NCBI RefSeq assembly: GCF_004114935.1 | Contig: NZ_CP022221.1 | Span: 9,073,001-9,137,000, forward strand | DNA: 64,000 nt | From: Bradyrhizobium zhanjiangense | GTDB lineage: Bacteria; Pseudomonadota; Alphaproteobacteria; Rhizobiales; Xanthobacteraceae | Reading direction: 5' to 3' | Part shown: one piece after another, positions 25,209 through 34,587 of the stretch | Position numbering within the stretch: position 1 is the stretch's first letter | Layout: the number at the start of each line of letters is the position of its first letter | Program-made: the position numbers and the translations under genes | Notes under the pieces: generated by a model | Database searches by the model: none | What the model saw: the letters and a program-made list of their open reading frames with translations, nothing else | What the model was told of the DNA's origin: nothing

Positions 25209-25286
25209 GGCCGGGCCTGTCCCGGCCATCCACGTTCTTGCTGCGGCAAAAAAGCCGTGGATGCCCGGGTCAAGCCCGGGCATGAC
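25205..25286. repeat. Palindromic repeat, CATGGCCGGG / CCCGGGCATGA type
   Basis: Two hairpins are visible: TGGCCGGGCCTGTCCCGGCCA on the left and ATGCCCGGGTCAAGCCCGGG with its partner on the right. The left edge overlaps the pdeM start codon. Related half-elements occur at 19539 and 30424. Confidence 0.7.
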
Positions 25287-25327
25287 GTTGTGGATGGAGT
25301 TGCGCCCCGGAAATACATTCTTGCCGT

Positions 25328-27913
25328 CTACGACATCGCCTCTTTGACCAGCTCATTGGCGGCCTCCGCCAACAGCTCGTCTGCAGCTTCGCCATAAACT
25401 GACTCGCGGCCGATTTCCAGCATCACGGGGACGGCGAGCGGGGAGACGTGATCGAGTTCCCGATGGGTGATGTGGCCCTGGATGCGTATCAGCATATCGC
25501 TGAGGCGGCGCAGGTCGAGCAGGCCGGTGGCGGCATCGGCGCGCGCGGCGCGCAAGAGCACGTGGTCGGCCTGGTGCTTGCGCAGGACGTCGTAGACGAG
25601 ATCGGTCGAGAACAGCACCTGGCGGCGGCTTTTCTCTTCGCCGATATGCCGCCGCGCGATCAGGCCGGAGATGATCGCGCAATTGCGGAAGGTGCGCTTC
25701 ATGAGCGCGGACTCGGCGAGCCAGGCTTCGAGATCGTCGCCGAGCATATCAGGGTCAAACAGCGCGTCGAGATCGATCCGGCCGTCGCGGATCATGAAGG
25801 AGAGATCGCCAAGCCCCCAGATCGCCACGGCATATTCGTTGGCGACGAAGCCGAGCGGCCGGGCGCGGGCGCGCTCCAGCCGCCGCGTGAGCAGCATGCC
25901 GAGGGTCTGGTGCGCGAGACGGCCTTCGAAGGGATAGCAGACGAGATAATGCTTGTTGGCGCGCGGAAAGCTCTCGACCAGGAGCTCGCGCACCGCAGGC
26001 ACGCGCGAGACGTCCTTTTGCAGCGACAGCCAGTCGCGCACCTGCTCCGGCAAGCCGCCCCATGCGCTGAAATCATCGAGCAGCCGGCGCACGCGCTCGG
26101 CGAGATAGGTCGAGAGCGGGAATTTGCCGCCCATATAGGATGGCACCTTCGGGTCTTTGTCATGCGCGCGCGAGACATAGACCTGGTCCTCGACCAGGGT
26201 CTCATAACGCACCACCTCGCCGCTGAACACGAAGGTGTCGCCGGGGCTCAAGCCCTCGATGAAGGCCTCCTCGATCTCGCCAAGCAGCCTGCCGCCGCGC
26301 GCGATCACCCCTGTCGAACCGCCTGCTTTTCCTTGGCCGCCGCGCGAGCGCACCAGGCGCACCTTCAGCATGTCGTCCTCGACGATGGTGCCGACATTCA
26401 TGCGGTAGCTCTGCCGCACTTTTGGGTTGGCGACGCGCCAGCGCCCTTCCTTGTCCTGCTTGATGCGGGCGAAGCGCTCATAGGTCTTCAGCGCGTAGCC
26501 GCCGGAGGCGACGAAATCGACGACGTCGTCGAAGTCCTGGCGCGACAGGTTTGCGTAGGGCGCGGCGGTGCGCACCTCCTCGTAGATCTCGTCCGAGAGG
26601 AAGGGCTGGCCGCAGGCGCAGCCGAGCACGTGCTGAGCCAGCACATCGAGCGCGCCCGTGCGCAAGGGCGGTGTGTCCTGCGCATTCTCGGCGATGGCAT
26701 CGATGGCGACGCGGCACTCCAGCACCTCGAAGCGATTGGCCGGCACCAGCACCGCGCGCGAGGCCTCGTCGAGACGGTGGTTGGCGCGGCCGATGCGCTG
26801 CATCAGGCGCGAGGATCCCTTGGGCGCGCCGATATTGACGACGAGATCGACATCGCCCCAGTCGACGCCGAGGTCGAGCGAGGAGGTGCAGACCACGCCG
26901 CGCAGTCTGCCCGCCGACATGGCGTCCTCGACTTTGCGGCGCTGGGCGACGTCGAGCGATCCGTGATGCAGCGCGATGGCGAGGCCGTCGTCGTTCATGC
27001 TCCAGAGATTCTGGAACAGCATCTCGGCCTGGCTGCGGGTGTTGACGAAGACCAGCGTGGTCTTGTTCGCCTTGATCAGCTCGTAGATTTCAGGGAGCGC
27101 GTGGCGCGCGCTGTGGCCGGCCCAGGGCAGGCTTTCGCGGGTGTCGAGCATCTCGACCTCAGGCGGCGCGGCGCCGCCTGCGATGACGATGTCCGCAGCG
27201 GTTTGCTTGCCTTCGGGCTGCGGCACCAGAAAGCGCGCGAGCTGCTCCGGCTCGGCCACCGTCGCCGACAGGCCGATCGCGCGCAGCTGCGGCGCCAGCC
27301 GCCACAGCCGCGCCAAGCCGAGCGAAAGCAGATCGCCGCGCTTGGAGGTCACCAGCGCATGCAGCTCGTCGAGCACGATGCGCTTGAGCGAGGAGAACAG
27401 GAACGGCGCGTCGTCGGAAGAGAGCAGCAGCGCGAGCTGCTCCGGCGTGGTCAGCAGGACGTCCGGCGGATAGCGCCGCTGGCGCTGCCGGCGCGACACC
27501 GGCGTATCGCCGGTGCGGGTCTCGACCTTGACCGGCAGCGCCATTTCGGCGATCGGCCGCTCCAGGTTGCGCGCGATGTCGACGGCGAGCGCTTTCAGCG
27601 GCGAGATGTAGAGCGTGTGCAGGCCGCCGGTGCGCTGCAGGCTGCGGCCGGTGGAGATGAGGCTTTTCTTCGGGCCAGTCTCCCGCTGAGCTGCATCAGA
27701 GGACAGCTCCACCAGCGTCGGCAGAAATCCCGCCAGCGTCTTGCCGGCGCCGGTCGGCGCGATCAAGAGCGCCGAGCGGTCCTCGCGCGCCTTCTCCAAC
27801 AGCGCCAATTGATGCGCGCGCGGCGACCAGCCGCGGGCCGCGAACCACGCATTGAAGCGGTCGGGCAGCAGCGCAGGCGTCTCGGCCGGGGATTTGAGGA
27901 TGCGGGGCGGCAC
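25328..27913 (-). CDS. Ligase-associated DNA damage response DEXH-box helicase (Lhr-like)
   Basis: This large SF2 helicase shows Walker A IAPTGAGKTLAGFLPTL (about 52), motif II VLDELHAL (about 181), motif III GLSATV, motif IV-V LHHGSLDVAQR and CTSSLDLGVDWG, and motif VI QRIGRANHRLD, followed by the long Lhr C-terminal winged-helix region. Lhr-type helicases translocate 3'-5' on single strands and unwind DNA-RNA or branched DNA. I start at the GTG 27913 (VPPRILKSPAETPALLPDRF; about 861 residues), because longer in-frame versions read through a dispersed repeat. The start is uncertain; the function call is strong. Confidence 0.9.
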   Translation of the reverse strand: MPPRILKSPAETPALLPDRFNAWFAARGWSPRAHQLALLEKAREDRSALLIAPTGAGKTLAGFLPTLVELSSDAAQRETGPKKSLISTGRSLQRTGGLHTLYISPLKALAVDIARNLERPIAEMALPVKVETRTGDTPVSRRQRQRRYPPDVLLTTPEQLALLLSSDDAPFLFSSLKRIVLDELHALVTSKRGDLLSLGLARLWRLAPQLRAIGLSATVAEPEQLARFLVPQPEGKQTAADIVIAGGAAPPEVEMLDTRESLPWAGHSARHALPEIYELIKANKTTLVFVNTRSQAEMLFQNLWSMNDDGLAIALHHGSLDVAQRRKVEDAMSAGRLRGVVCTSSLDLGVDWGDVDLVVNIGAPKGSSRLMQRIGRANHRLDEASRAVLVPANRFEVLECRVAIDAIAENAQDTPPLRTGALDVLAQHVLGCACGQPFLSDEIYEEVRTAAPYANLSRQDFDDVVDFVASGGYALKTYERFARIKQDKEGRWRVANPKVRQSYRMNVGTIVEDDMLKVRLVRSRGGQGKAGGSTGVIARGGRLLGEIEEAFIEGLSPGDTFVFSGEVVRYETLVEDQVYVSRAHDKDPKVPSYMGGKFPLSTYLAERVRRLLDDFSAWGGLPEQVRDWLSLQKDVSRVPAVRELLVESFPRANKHYLVCYPFEGRLAHQTLGMLLTRRLERARARPLGFVANEYAVAIWGLGDLSFMIRDGRIDLDALFDPDMLGDDLEAWLAESALMKRTFRNCAIISGLIARRHIGEEKSRRQVLFSTDLVYDVLRKHQADHVLLRAARADAATGLLDLRRLSDMLIRIQGHITHRELDHVSPLAVPVMLEIGRESVYGEAADELLAEAANELVKEAMS

Positions 27914-27964
27914 GGCATAAGAGGTAAGCCGTGGCGGTGGGTTCGTCGAGGGGTTGAAGCGGCC

Positions 27965-28057
27965 GTAGGGTGGGCAAAGCGAAGCGTGCCCACCATCCAA
28001 GCCCAGCTGCCTGAGCAGGTGGTGGGCACGGCGCAACAGCGCCTTTGCCCACCCTAC
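27965..28057. repeat. Palindromic REPIN-like repeat, GTAGGGTGGGCA type
   Basis: It opens GTAGGGTGGGCAAAGCGAAG and closes TTTGCCCACCCTAC, with both hairpins complete. It sits in the 170-bp gap upstream of the helicase gene. Confidence 0.82.
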
Positions 28058-28083
28058 GGTCTTCGTGGTCGCGGAGAGAGCCC

Positions 28084-29313
28084 CTACTCCGACATCGGCT
28101 TGTCGGAGATGTCCCAGTCCTTGCCGGTGAAGGTGGAGATGAACAGCGTCTTCATCGGTGTGTAGTCCGCGGGCGTGTAGCTGTAGGTGACGCCGTCGAG
28201 GAAGTAGGGCGAGTGGAAACCGTTGAGGTTTGATGCCTGCTTCAGCACGTTGGCGCGGGTGAGATCGTCGCCGCAGCGGCGCAGGATCTCGCCCATGGTC
28301 ACGGCCTGGCCGTAGCCGGCGAAGGCAATGGTGTTGTCGGGATCGATCGCCGGCGTGTACTTCTTGCGCAGCTCCTCGAACGCCATCACGTCCGGATCCT
28401 TCTCCCATTTGGGCAGGCCGACTTCCTTGTTGTAGCGGATGGCGACGATGCCGGTGGCGTTCTCCAGGCCCGCGGCGCTGAGGATGGAGCGGCCGGTCGA
28501 GCCCGCCGACAGCAGCTGCAGCGGCTTCCAGCCGAGCTCGGCCACTTTCCGGATCGACTGCGACGACGCCTTGCCGGTGGAGATGTTGTAGAAGACGTCG
28601 GCGCCCGATTTCGAGAGGTTGATGAGCTGGGAATCGACGGTCGGCTCGGTGAGATCGTAGGTCTGCTCCATGATCACCTGCGCGGTGCCGCCGGCGTCAG
28701 TCAGCACCTTCTTGAACGGACCTAGGAAGTCGCGGCCGAAATCGTCGTTCTGGTAGAGGATGCCGATCTTGGCGTTCGGCTTCACGCTGACGACGTGCCG
28801 CGCGAGAATGCGCGCCTCGGTCGGATAGAGCGGCAGGCCCGCCATCGTCCATTTGAACTCTTTCGGGTTATTCCACTTCGACGCGCCGGTGTTGAGCAGG
28901 AGCTGCGGCACGCCCTTGGAGTTCAGGTATTTGTGCACGGCGGTCTGCGGCGCGGTGCCGAGCGAGCCATAGAGCGCCAGCACCTCCTCCTGCTCGACCA
29001 GGCGCCGCGTCGCCTCGACGCATTTTGGCGCGCTATAGGCGTCGTCCATGGTGAGGAACTTGATCTTGCGCCCGTTGATGCCGCCCTTCTCGTTCAGCAT
29101 CTGGAAATAGGCTTCGCCGATGCGACCGAGCACGCCATAGAGCGAGCCGGGGCCGGAATGCGGCACGGTCTGGCCGATCTTGATCTCGGTGTCGCTGGCG
29201 CCCGCATCGTATTTCTTCTCCGCGGCCCAGACATATGGCGCGGGCAAGGTGGATGCGGCGATGGTAGCGAGCGCGGCGGCGCTGAAATCGCGCCGCGATG
29301 GATTCTTGGTCAT
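28084..29313 (-). CDS. ABC transporter substrate-binding protein, branched-chain amino acid type
   Basis: The 409-residue protein has a twin-arginine-like signal (NPSRRDFSAAALATIAASTLPAPYVWA) and a Peripla_BP_6/LivJ-type domain: DTEIKIGQTVPHSGPGSLYG, FLTMDDAYSAPKCVEATRRLVEQEEV, IGILYQNDDFGRDFLGPFKK. It should bind an amino acid, amide or aromatic acid in the periplasm. No permease or ATPase gene lies nearby, so it is an orphan binding protein. The ATG at 29313 follows AGGGAGAAAATAATA. It separates the two halves of the repair module. Confidence 0.9.
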   Translation of the reverse strand: MTKNPSRRDFSAAALATIAASTLPAPYVWAAEKKYDAGASDTEIKIGQTVPHSGPGSLYGVLGRIGEAYFQMLNEKGGINGRKIKFLTMDDAYSAPKCVEATRRLVEQEEVLALYGSLGTAPQTAVHKYLNSKGVPQLLLNTGASKWNNPKEFKWTMAGLPLYPTEARILARHVVSVKPNAKIGILYQNDDFGRDFLGPFKKVLTDAGGTAQVIMEQTYDLTEPTVDSQLINLSKSGADVFYNISTGKASSQSIRKVAELGWKPLQLLSAGSTGRSILSAAGLENATGIVAIRYNKEVGLPKWEKDPDVMAFEELRKKYTPAIDPDNTIAFAGYGQAVTMGEILRRCGDDLTRANVLKQASNLNGFHSPYFLDGVTYSYTPADYTPMKTLFISTFTGKDWDISDKPMSE

Positions 29314-29429
29314 TATTATTTTCTCCCTGGTGCGCGCATTGTGCTGGCATCGCAGCACGGCTCGCAAGTGGGAAGTCGCAGCTTTGCGACGCAATGACGC
29401 TCAAATTACTGGTTGGCTAGCGCCTAGAC

Positions 29430-30356
29430 TCAAGTTTTCTCGGCGACGACGACGAGGCCGCGTACCGGCTCGTTGTTCTCGTTGCGCGGCGAGGCCGACT
29501 CCAGCGTGAGAAGTTTGAGCCCGGCCTTCGCGATGGCGCCGCGCGCATATTCCGCGGAATGGGCATAGCGCAGGCCTTCGCCGAGCACGATGCCGCTACC
29601 GTCATGCGTCTCCAGCGTGAAGACGAGCACGCCGCCGGCTGCAAGCACGCGCTTTATCTCGGTGAGCACCGGCGCAAGATCGGAGAGATAGACGAAGGCA
29701 TCCGCGGCGACGACGAGGTTCGCGCTCGCATCACTCTTGCCGCGCAGGCCATCGATCATGTCGGCGACTTCGAGCTCGGCATAGAGGTTCGTCGCACGCG
29801 CCTGCTTGATCATGCCGGGCGACAGATCGATGCCGATGAAATGATCGACCTGCTTGGCGAAGGCGGCGGCCGCGAGCCCGGTGCCGCAGCCGAGATCGAT
29901 GGTGCGCTTGAAGAAGGCGGGCTTCTTGGCGGCAACGCGTGAGGCCAACACCGCCTTGAAGATCAGGCTCGGAGCGCGATAGCCGAGATCGTTGATCAGC
30001 GTGTGCTCGAAGCGCGGAGCATATTGGTCAAACAGGGCCTGCACATAGGCCTTCGGCATCTCCGCGATCTCTGCCTCGCCGAGCCGCATCAAATGCAGGC
30101 CGGCTCCGTGCTGATCCCCAGGATCGGATCGGCACGCTTCTCGAAACGCCGCGATCGCCTTGTCGCGTTCGCCGAGCTGCTGCCGGATTTCGCCGAGCGT
30201 GAACCAGGCCGAGGTGAAATCAGGCGCGAGCTCGATCGCCTGCTCCAGCAGGTCCGCGGCCTCCGGCAGATCACCCTTGAGCTGGAGGTCGCGCGCGAAC
30301 TCGAAGCGACGGTCGGCCATGAGATCGCCGGAGGTCAGGAATAGGCGCAAGGGCAT
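29430..30356 (-). CDS. TPR-containing class I SAM-dependent methyltransferase
   Basis: In this 308-residue protein the N-terminal part (about 18-95) holds two TPR-like repeats (LKGDLPEAADLLEQAIELAPDF, AWFTLGEIRQQLGERDKAIAAF). A class I methyltransferase domain follows, with motif I TIDLGCGTGLAAAAFA, post-I FIGIDLSPGMIKQA and ADAFVYLSDLAPVLTEIKRVL. The TPR part suggests protein binding. The target is unknown. The ATG at 30356 lacks a clear ribosome site; an ATG at 30320 (MADRRFEF) is an alternative. Confidence 0.87.
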   Translation of the reverse strand: MPLRLFLTSGDLMADRRFEFARDLQLKGDLPEAADLLEQAIELAPDFTSAWFTLGEIRQQLGERDKAIAAFREACRSDPGDQHGAGLHLMRLGEAEIAEMPKAYVQALFDQYAPRFEHTLINDLGYRAPSLIFKAVLASRVAAKKPAFFKRTIDLGCGTGLAAAAFAKQVDHFIGIDLSPGMIKQARATNLYAELEVADMIDGLRGKSDASANLVVAADAFVYLSDLAPVLTEIKRVLAAGGVLVFTLETHDGSGIVLGEGLRYAHSAEYARGAIAKAGLKLLTLESASPRNENNEPVRGLVVVAEKT

Positions 30357-30479
30357 CTTGGAACCAACACTTATCGTGCCGGGTCACCGGCAATCGATCA
30401 AAAAAAGCACTGTTTAAGTGGATGGATGCGTGGGTCAAGCCCGCGCATGACGGATGAATATCGGAGCACCGGTCCCTAT

Positions 30480-31526
30480 ATGACCACCATGCGCCCGCAA
30501 GACATCCTGCTGCCAGTTGCTGCCGGCCTGTGCTGCAAGCCCGGCGGCTTCCATATCGACCCTGTGCGCCCGGTCGAGCGGGCCGTGATCACCCACGGCC
30601 ATTCGGATCATGCCCGCGCCGGCCACGGCGCGGTGCTGGCGACGCAGGAAACCCTGGACATGATGCGGCTGCGCTACGGCGAGAATTTTGCCGGCTCGAC
30701 CCAGACGATCCGCTATGGCGAGGAGATCCGGCTCGGCGACGTCACCGTCAAGTTTCACCCGGCTGGCCACGTCTTGGGCTCGGCGCAGATCGCGGTGACC
30801 TGCAACGACACCTGCATCGTTGCTTCCGGTGACTACAAGGACGCGCCCGACCCGACCTGCACCCCGTTTGAGCTCGTGCCCTGCGACGTCTTCATCACCG
30901 AGGCCACCTTTGGGCTGCCGGTGTTTCGTCACGGCGATGCGGCCGACGAGGTCAAGAAGCTGCTGGCCTCGGTCGCGCTGTTTCCGGAGCGTGCGCATCT
31001 CGTCGGCGCCTATTCGCTCGGCAAGGCGCAGCGCGTGATCGCGCTGCTGCGCCAGGCCGGCTACGACGCGCCGATCTACCTCCATGGCGCGATGGAGACG
31101 ATCACGCATTACTATCAGAGCCGCGGCATCGAACTTGGCGAATTGCGGCCCGTGAAAGGCGTGAAGAAAGCGGCGCTCGCCGGCACCATCACGCTGGCAC
31201 CGCCGTCGGCGACATCCGATCTCTGGACACGGCGCTTTCCCGATCCCGTCACCGCCTTTGCCTCGGGGTGGATGCGCGTGCGCGCTCGCGCGCGGCAGCG
31301 CGGCATCGAACTGCCGCTTGTGATCTCCGACCACGCCGATTGGGATGGCCTCACCGCCACCATCGCCGCGACCGGCGCCGGCGAGATCTGGGTCACCCAC
31401 GGCCAGGAAGACGCGCTGGTACATTGGTGCCAGAGCAAAGGCCTGAAAGCGCGGCCGCTCGATCTCGTCGGCTATGGCGACGAGGAGGAGAGCGAGACGC
31501 CGATTCAAGACGAGGCCGAAGCATGA
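30480..31526 (+). CDS. Ligase-associated DNA damage response exonuclease (MBL fold)
   Basis: The 348-residue metallo-beta-lactamase-fold nuclease resembles the SNM1/beta-CASP group. The metal motif HGHSDHARAGH is intact, followed by VKFHPAGHVLGSAQI, VASGDYKDAPDPTC and EATFGLPVFRH; near the C-terminus VISDHADWDGL and WVTHGQEDALVHW occur. It overlaps the ligase gene by 4 bases (ATGA), which couples the two. Members are predicted DNA end-processing exonucleases of the ligase-Lhr system. Starts at 30480 and 30489 are both possible. Confidence 0.9.
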   Translation: MTTMRPQDILLPVAAGLCCKPGGFHIDPVRPVERAVITHGHSDHARAGHGAVLATQETLDMMRLRYGENFAGSTQTIRYGEEIRLGDVTVKFHPAGHVLGSAQIAVTCNDTCIVASGDYKDAPDPTCTPFELVPCDVFITEATFGLPVFRHGDAADEVKKLLASVALFPERAHLVGAYSLGKAQRVIALLRQAGYDAPIYLHGAMETITHYYQSRGIELGELRPVKGVKKAALAGTITLAPPSATSDLWTRRFPDPVTAFASGWMRVRARARQRGIELPLVISDHADWDGLTATIAATGAGEIWVTHGQEDALVHWCQSKGLKARPLDLVGYGDEEESETPIQDEAEA

Positions 31527-33184
31527 ACCGCTTCGCCGAGCTTCTGGACCGTCTCGCCTACGAGCCCGGCCGCAACAACAAACTGCGGCTGATCACCGGC
31601 TATTTCCGCGAAGTCGGCGATCCCAATCGCGGCTATGCACTGGCCGCACTCACCGGCGCTCTGAGCTTCAAGCACGCCAAGCCCGCGTTGATCCGCGATT
31701 TGATCGCGGCGCGCACGGATGAGGTTCTGTTTGGATTGTCGTACGATTATGTCGGCGATCTCTCGGAGACGGTGGCACTGATGTGGCCGAAGGCGGCGAT
31801 GACCGCTCACAACAACCCGCCGCCTCCGACCCTGACCGAAGTCGTCACCACACTGCGCACGCTCGGCAAGATCGAGCTGCCGAAGCAGCTCGAGCGCTGG
31901 CTGGACGAGCTCGATGAGACCGGCCGCTGGGCGCTGCTGAAGCTCGTCACCGGCGCGCTTCGCATCGGCATCTCCGCGCGTCTCGCCAAGACCGCGGCCG
32001 CCGCGCTCGGCGACAAGGACCCGCATGAGATCGAGCTGATCTGGCCCGGCCTTTCGCCGCCGTATCTCGACCTGTTCGCGTGGCTGGAAGGCCGCGGCGA
32101 AAAACCGGTCAATCGCGATCCCGCGCCGTTCCGGCCGGTGATGTTGGCGCATGCGATCGAGGACATGGATTTCGCTGCACTCGATCCCGCCGACTACATC
32201 GCCGAATGGAAATGGGACGGCATCCGGGTGCAAGCCGTCGCAGGGCGTGATGATCGCGGCCACATCACGGCGCGGCTCTATTCGCGCACCGGTGAAGACA
32301 TCACGGGAAGTTTTCCGGACCTCGTCCCCTCGCTGCACCTGCCTGGCGCGATCGACGGCGAGCTGCTGATCCTGCGCGAGGGCCGCGTGCAGAGCTTCAA
32401 CGTGCTGCAGCAGCGACTGAACCGCAAGGTCGTCTCGCCAAAGCTGATCAAGGAATTTCCGATCCACTTGCGCGCCTGCGACTTGCTCGGCGACGACGAG
32501 AACGATTTGCGCGAGCTGCCGTTCGCGGAGCGGCGCGAGCGGCTGGAGACCTTCATCAGGAAGCTCGACGATCCCCGCATCGATCTGTCGCCCACCGTCC
32601 CGTTCGCAAGCTGGGAGGCGCTGACCGCCGCGCGCGCCGATCCTGCCAGTGCCGGCGCCGGCGGGGATGCGGACGCGGTCGAGGGCGTGATGCTGAAGCG
32701 ACGCGATGCGCCTTATCTTCCGGGGCGGCCGAAGGGCCAATGGTGGAAGTGGAAGCGCGATCCGCACATCATCGATGCCGTGCTGATGTATGCGCAGCGC
32801 GGTCACGGCAAGCGCTCGTCCTATTATTCCGACTACACGTTTGGCGTCTGGACCGAGGGCGATAGCGGCGACGAGCTGGTGCCAGTCGGAAAGGCCTATT
32901 TCGGCTTCACCGACGAGGAGCTGTTGCAGATCGACCGCTTCGTCCGCCGCAACACCACGGAAAAATTCGGCCCCGTCCGCCATGTCGTGCACGAGCCGGA
33001 CAAGGGGCTGGTGCTGGAGGTCGCCTTTGAGGGCCTCCAGCGCTCACCGCGGCACAAATCCGGCGTCGCCATGCGCTTTCCCCGCATTAGCCGCCTGCGC
33101 TGGGACAAGCCGCCGCGCGAGGCCGACCGGCTGGAAACGTTGGAGAGGATGTTGAAGGCGGAACCAGCGGAGATTGAGGCGTGA
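31523..33184 (+). CDS. ATP-dependent DNA ligase, cisplatin/DNA-damage response type
   Basis: The 553-residue protein has the N-terminal ligase domain (about 1-195), the adenylation domain with the nucleophile Lys230 in EWKWDGIRVQ, later motifs RTGEDITGSFPDL, IDGELLIL and VEGVMLKRRDAPYLPGRPKGQWWKWK, and a C-terminal OB fold (about 400-540). It seals nicks using ATP rather than NAD. Its partners (exonuclease, helicase, PdeM) define the ligase-associated damage-response set. Translation is coupled to the exonuclease gene. Confidence 0.93.
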   Translation: MNRFAELLDRLAYEPGRNNKLRLITGYFREVGDPNRGYALAALTGALSFKHAKPALIRDLIAARTDEVLFGLSYDYVGDLSETVALMWPKAAMTAHNNPPPPTLTEVVTTLRTLGKIELPKQLERWLDELDETGRWALLKLVTGALRIGISARLAKTAAAALGDKDPHEIELIWPGLSPPYLDLFAWLEGRGEKPVNRDPAPFRPVMLAHAIEDMDFAALDPADYIAEWKWDGIRVQAVAGRDDRGHITARLYSRTGEDITGSFPDLVPSLHLPGAIDGELLILREGRVQSFNVLQQRLNRKVVSPKLIKEFPIHLRACDLLGDDENDLRELPFAERRERLETFIRKLDDPRIDLSPTVPFASWEALTAARADPASAGAGGDADAVEGVMLKRRDAPYLPGRPKGQWWKWKRDPHIIDAVLMYAQRGHGKRSSYYSDYTFGVWTEGDSGDELVPVGKAYFGFTDEELLQIDRFVRRNTTEKFGPVRHVVHEPDKGLVLEVAFEGLQRSPRHKSGVAMRFPRISRLRWDKPPREADRLETLERMLKAEPAEIEA

Positions 33185-33230
33185 AGTGTGCTGGACTGAG
33201 GCTCGCTTAGCGCCCAGGCGGAGGTGCGCC

Positions 33231-33370
33231 CCCTCTCCCGCCTGCGGGAGAGGGTTGGGGTGAGGGTTTCTTCGCATTGGGATTCCCCAAGAGGATAGAA
33301 CCCTCACCCGCGCGCGGGACGATGCTTCGCATCGCCCGGGGGCGCGACCTCTCCCGCGAGCGGGAGAGGT
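33231..33370. repeat. Palindromic repeat, CCTCTCCCGC type
   Basis: It starts CCCTCTCCCGCCTGCGGGAG and ends CTCTCCCGCGAGCGGGAGAG, with an internal CTCACCCGCGCGCGGG block. It fills most of the 340-bp gap after the ligase gene. Confidence 0.7.
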
Positions 33371-33490
33371 TGCACCGAGCCCGAGGCCAGCCGCGCGCCA
33401 CTATCGAAGCTCTGGCGTGCTCACCCGAATTAAAATGCGGTAAGCTGATTGACGCATGGTTGCGGGTTCCCCATGTGCCCCGCCGTGACC

Positions 33491-33496
33491 TATAAT
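33491..33496 (+). promoter_or_regulatory. Consensus -10 element (TATAAT)
   Basis: A perfect TATAAT lies 28 bases before the ATG at 33525. No convincing -35 is seen at the right distance, so the promoter call is moderate. Confidence 0.45.
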
Positions 33497-33524
33497 GGGG
33501 TCGAATCCGCCCAAGGAGTTTGCG

Positions 33525-33830
33525 ATGGCCCACGACGTCAGAGATTTGCCGGCCGGCCGCGGCGATGGCCTGAACCGCTTTCTCGGCGGCACGCCGCTGG
33601 CGGTCGCGTTTCGCCTGGTCCTGCTCTCGATCCTGGTCGGTGTCGTGCTGGCCGCGATCGGCTTCGACCCCTGGAATATCATCCACAGCATTCGCCTGTT
33701 GTTCCAGCGTCTCTGGGATCTCGGCTTCGATGCCGTGAACTGGCTGTGGCGCTACTTCCTGCTCGGCGCTGTCATCGTGATTCCGATCTGGCTGCTCTCG
33801 CGCGTGTTCGGCGCGCCGCGCGGCAGGTAA
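33525..33830 (+). CDS. Small inner-membrane protein (DUF6460-like)
   Basis: The 101-residue protein MAHDVRDLPAGRGDGLNRFL has two hydrophobic helices (about 24-46 and 72-95). It matches my memory of the small alphaproteobacterial DUF6460 family in length and in the GGTP...P-W-I core. The function is unknown. The ribosome site AAGGAG precedes the ATG at 33525, and TATAAT lies upstream. It is 21 bases before the MBL gene and probably co-transcribed with it. Confidence 0.75.
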   Translation: MAHDVRDLPAGRGDGLNRFLGGTPLAVAFRLVLLSILVGVVLAAIGFDPWNIIHSIRLLFQRLWDLGFDAVNWLWRYFLLGAVIVIPIWLLSRVFGAPRGR

Positions 33831-33851
33831 GGATTTGGGAGTCCGCAGCCG

Positions 33852-34586
33852 ATGCAATTACGCTTTGTCGGCTGCGGCGACGCCTTCGGCTCAGGCGGCA
33901 GGCTCAATACCTGCTTCCACGTCTCGGGGCGTGAAGCCCACTTCCTGATCGATTGCGGTGCGTCGGCGCTGCCGGCGCTGAAACGGCTCGAGATCGATCG
34001 CAACGACATCGACCTCATCCTCATCACGCATTTCCACGGCGACCATTTCGCCGGGCTGCCATTCTTCCTGCTCGACGCGCAATTCTCGCGGCGGACGCGG
34101 CCGCTGACGATTGCGGGCCCGCAAGGCATCGAGATGCGGCTTCGTGTCGTGATGGAGGCTCTGTTCGAGCACTCCTCAAAAACCAAGCAGCGCTTCGACC
34201 TCAATGTCGTGGAGCTCGCGCCTCAGCAAAGCCAAAGTTTTGGCGCGGTGGCGGTGACACCCTACCCGGTCGTGCACGGCGAATCCGGCGGGCCCTTCCT
34301 GGCCTATCGCGTCGAGGCCGAGGGCCGTACGCTCGCCTACAGCGCCGATACCGAATGGACGGACACGCTCATTCCGCTGGCGCATGGCGCGGACCTTTTC
34401 ATTGCGGAAGCCTACATGTACGAGAAGGTGGTCAAGAACCATCTCAGCCTGAAGACCTTGGAACAGCATCTGCCCGCGATCGGCGCCAAGCGGCTCGTGC
34501 TCACCCATATGAGCGACGACATGCTGTCGCGCCTGGATGACATCGAGCATCTCGCCGCCGAAGACGGCATGGTGCTCGTGTTCTGA
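33852..34586 (+). CDS. MBL-fold hydrolase, ribonuclease Z-like
   Basis: The 244-residue protein opens MQLRFVGCGDAFGSGGRLNTCF and has the canonical metal motif THFHGDHFAGLPF, then VTPYPVVHG, YSADTEWTD, EAYMYE and VLTHMSDDML. This is the RNase Z/phosphodiesterase-like branch, shorter than true RNase Z and lacking the flexible arm. The substrate could be a cyclic nucleotide or a small phosphodiester; I cannot tell which. Confidence 0.88.
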   Translation: MQLRFVGCGDAFGSGGRLNTCFHVSGREAHFLIDCGASALPALKRLEIDRNDIDLILITHFHGDHFAGLPFFLLDAQFSRRTRPLTIAGPQGIEMRLRVVMEALFEHSSKTKQRFDLNVVELAPQQSQSFGAVAVTPYPVVHGESGGPFLAYRVEAEGRTLAYSADTEWTDTLIPLAHGADLFIAEAYMYEKVVKNHLSLKTLEQHLPAIGAKRLVLTHMSDDMLSRLDDIEHLAAEDGMVLVF

Positions 34587-34587
34587 C

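Noticed and set aside
25448..28165. Very long plus-strand frame (905 codons) opposite the helicase gene
   Set aside because: The opposite strand carries all SF2 helicase motifs. This frame is a by-product of GC bias at third positions.
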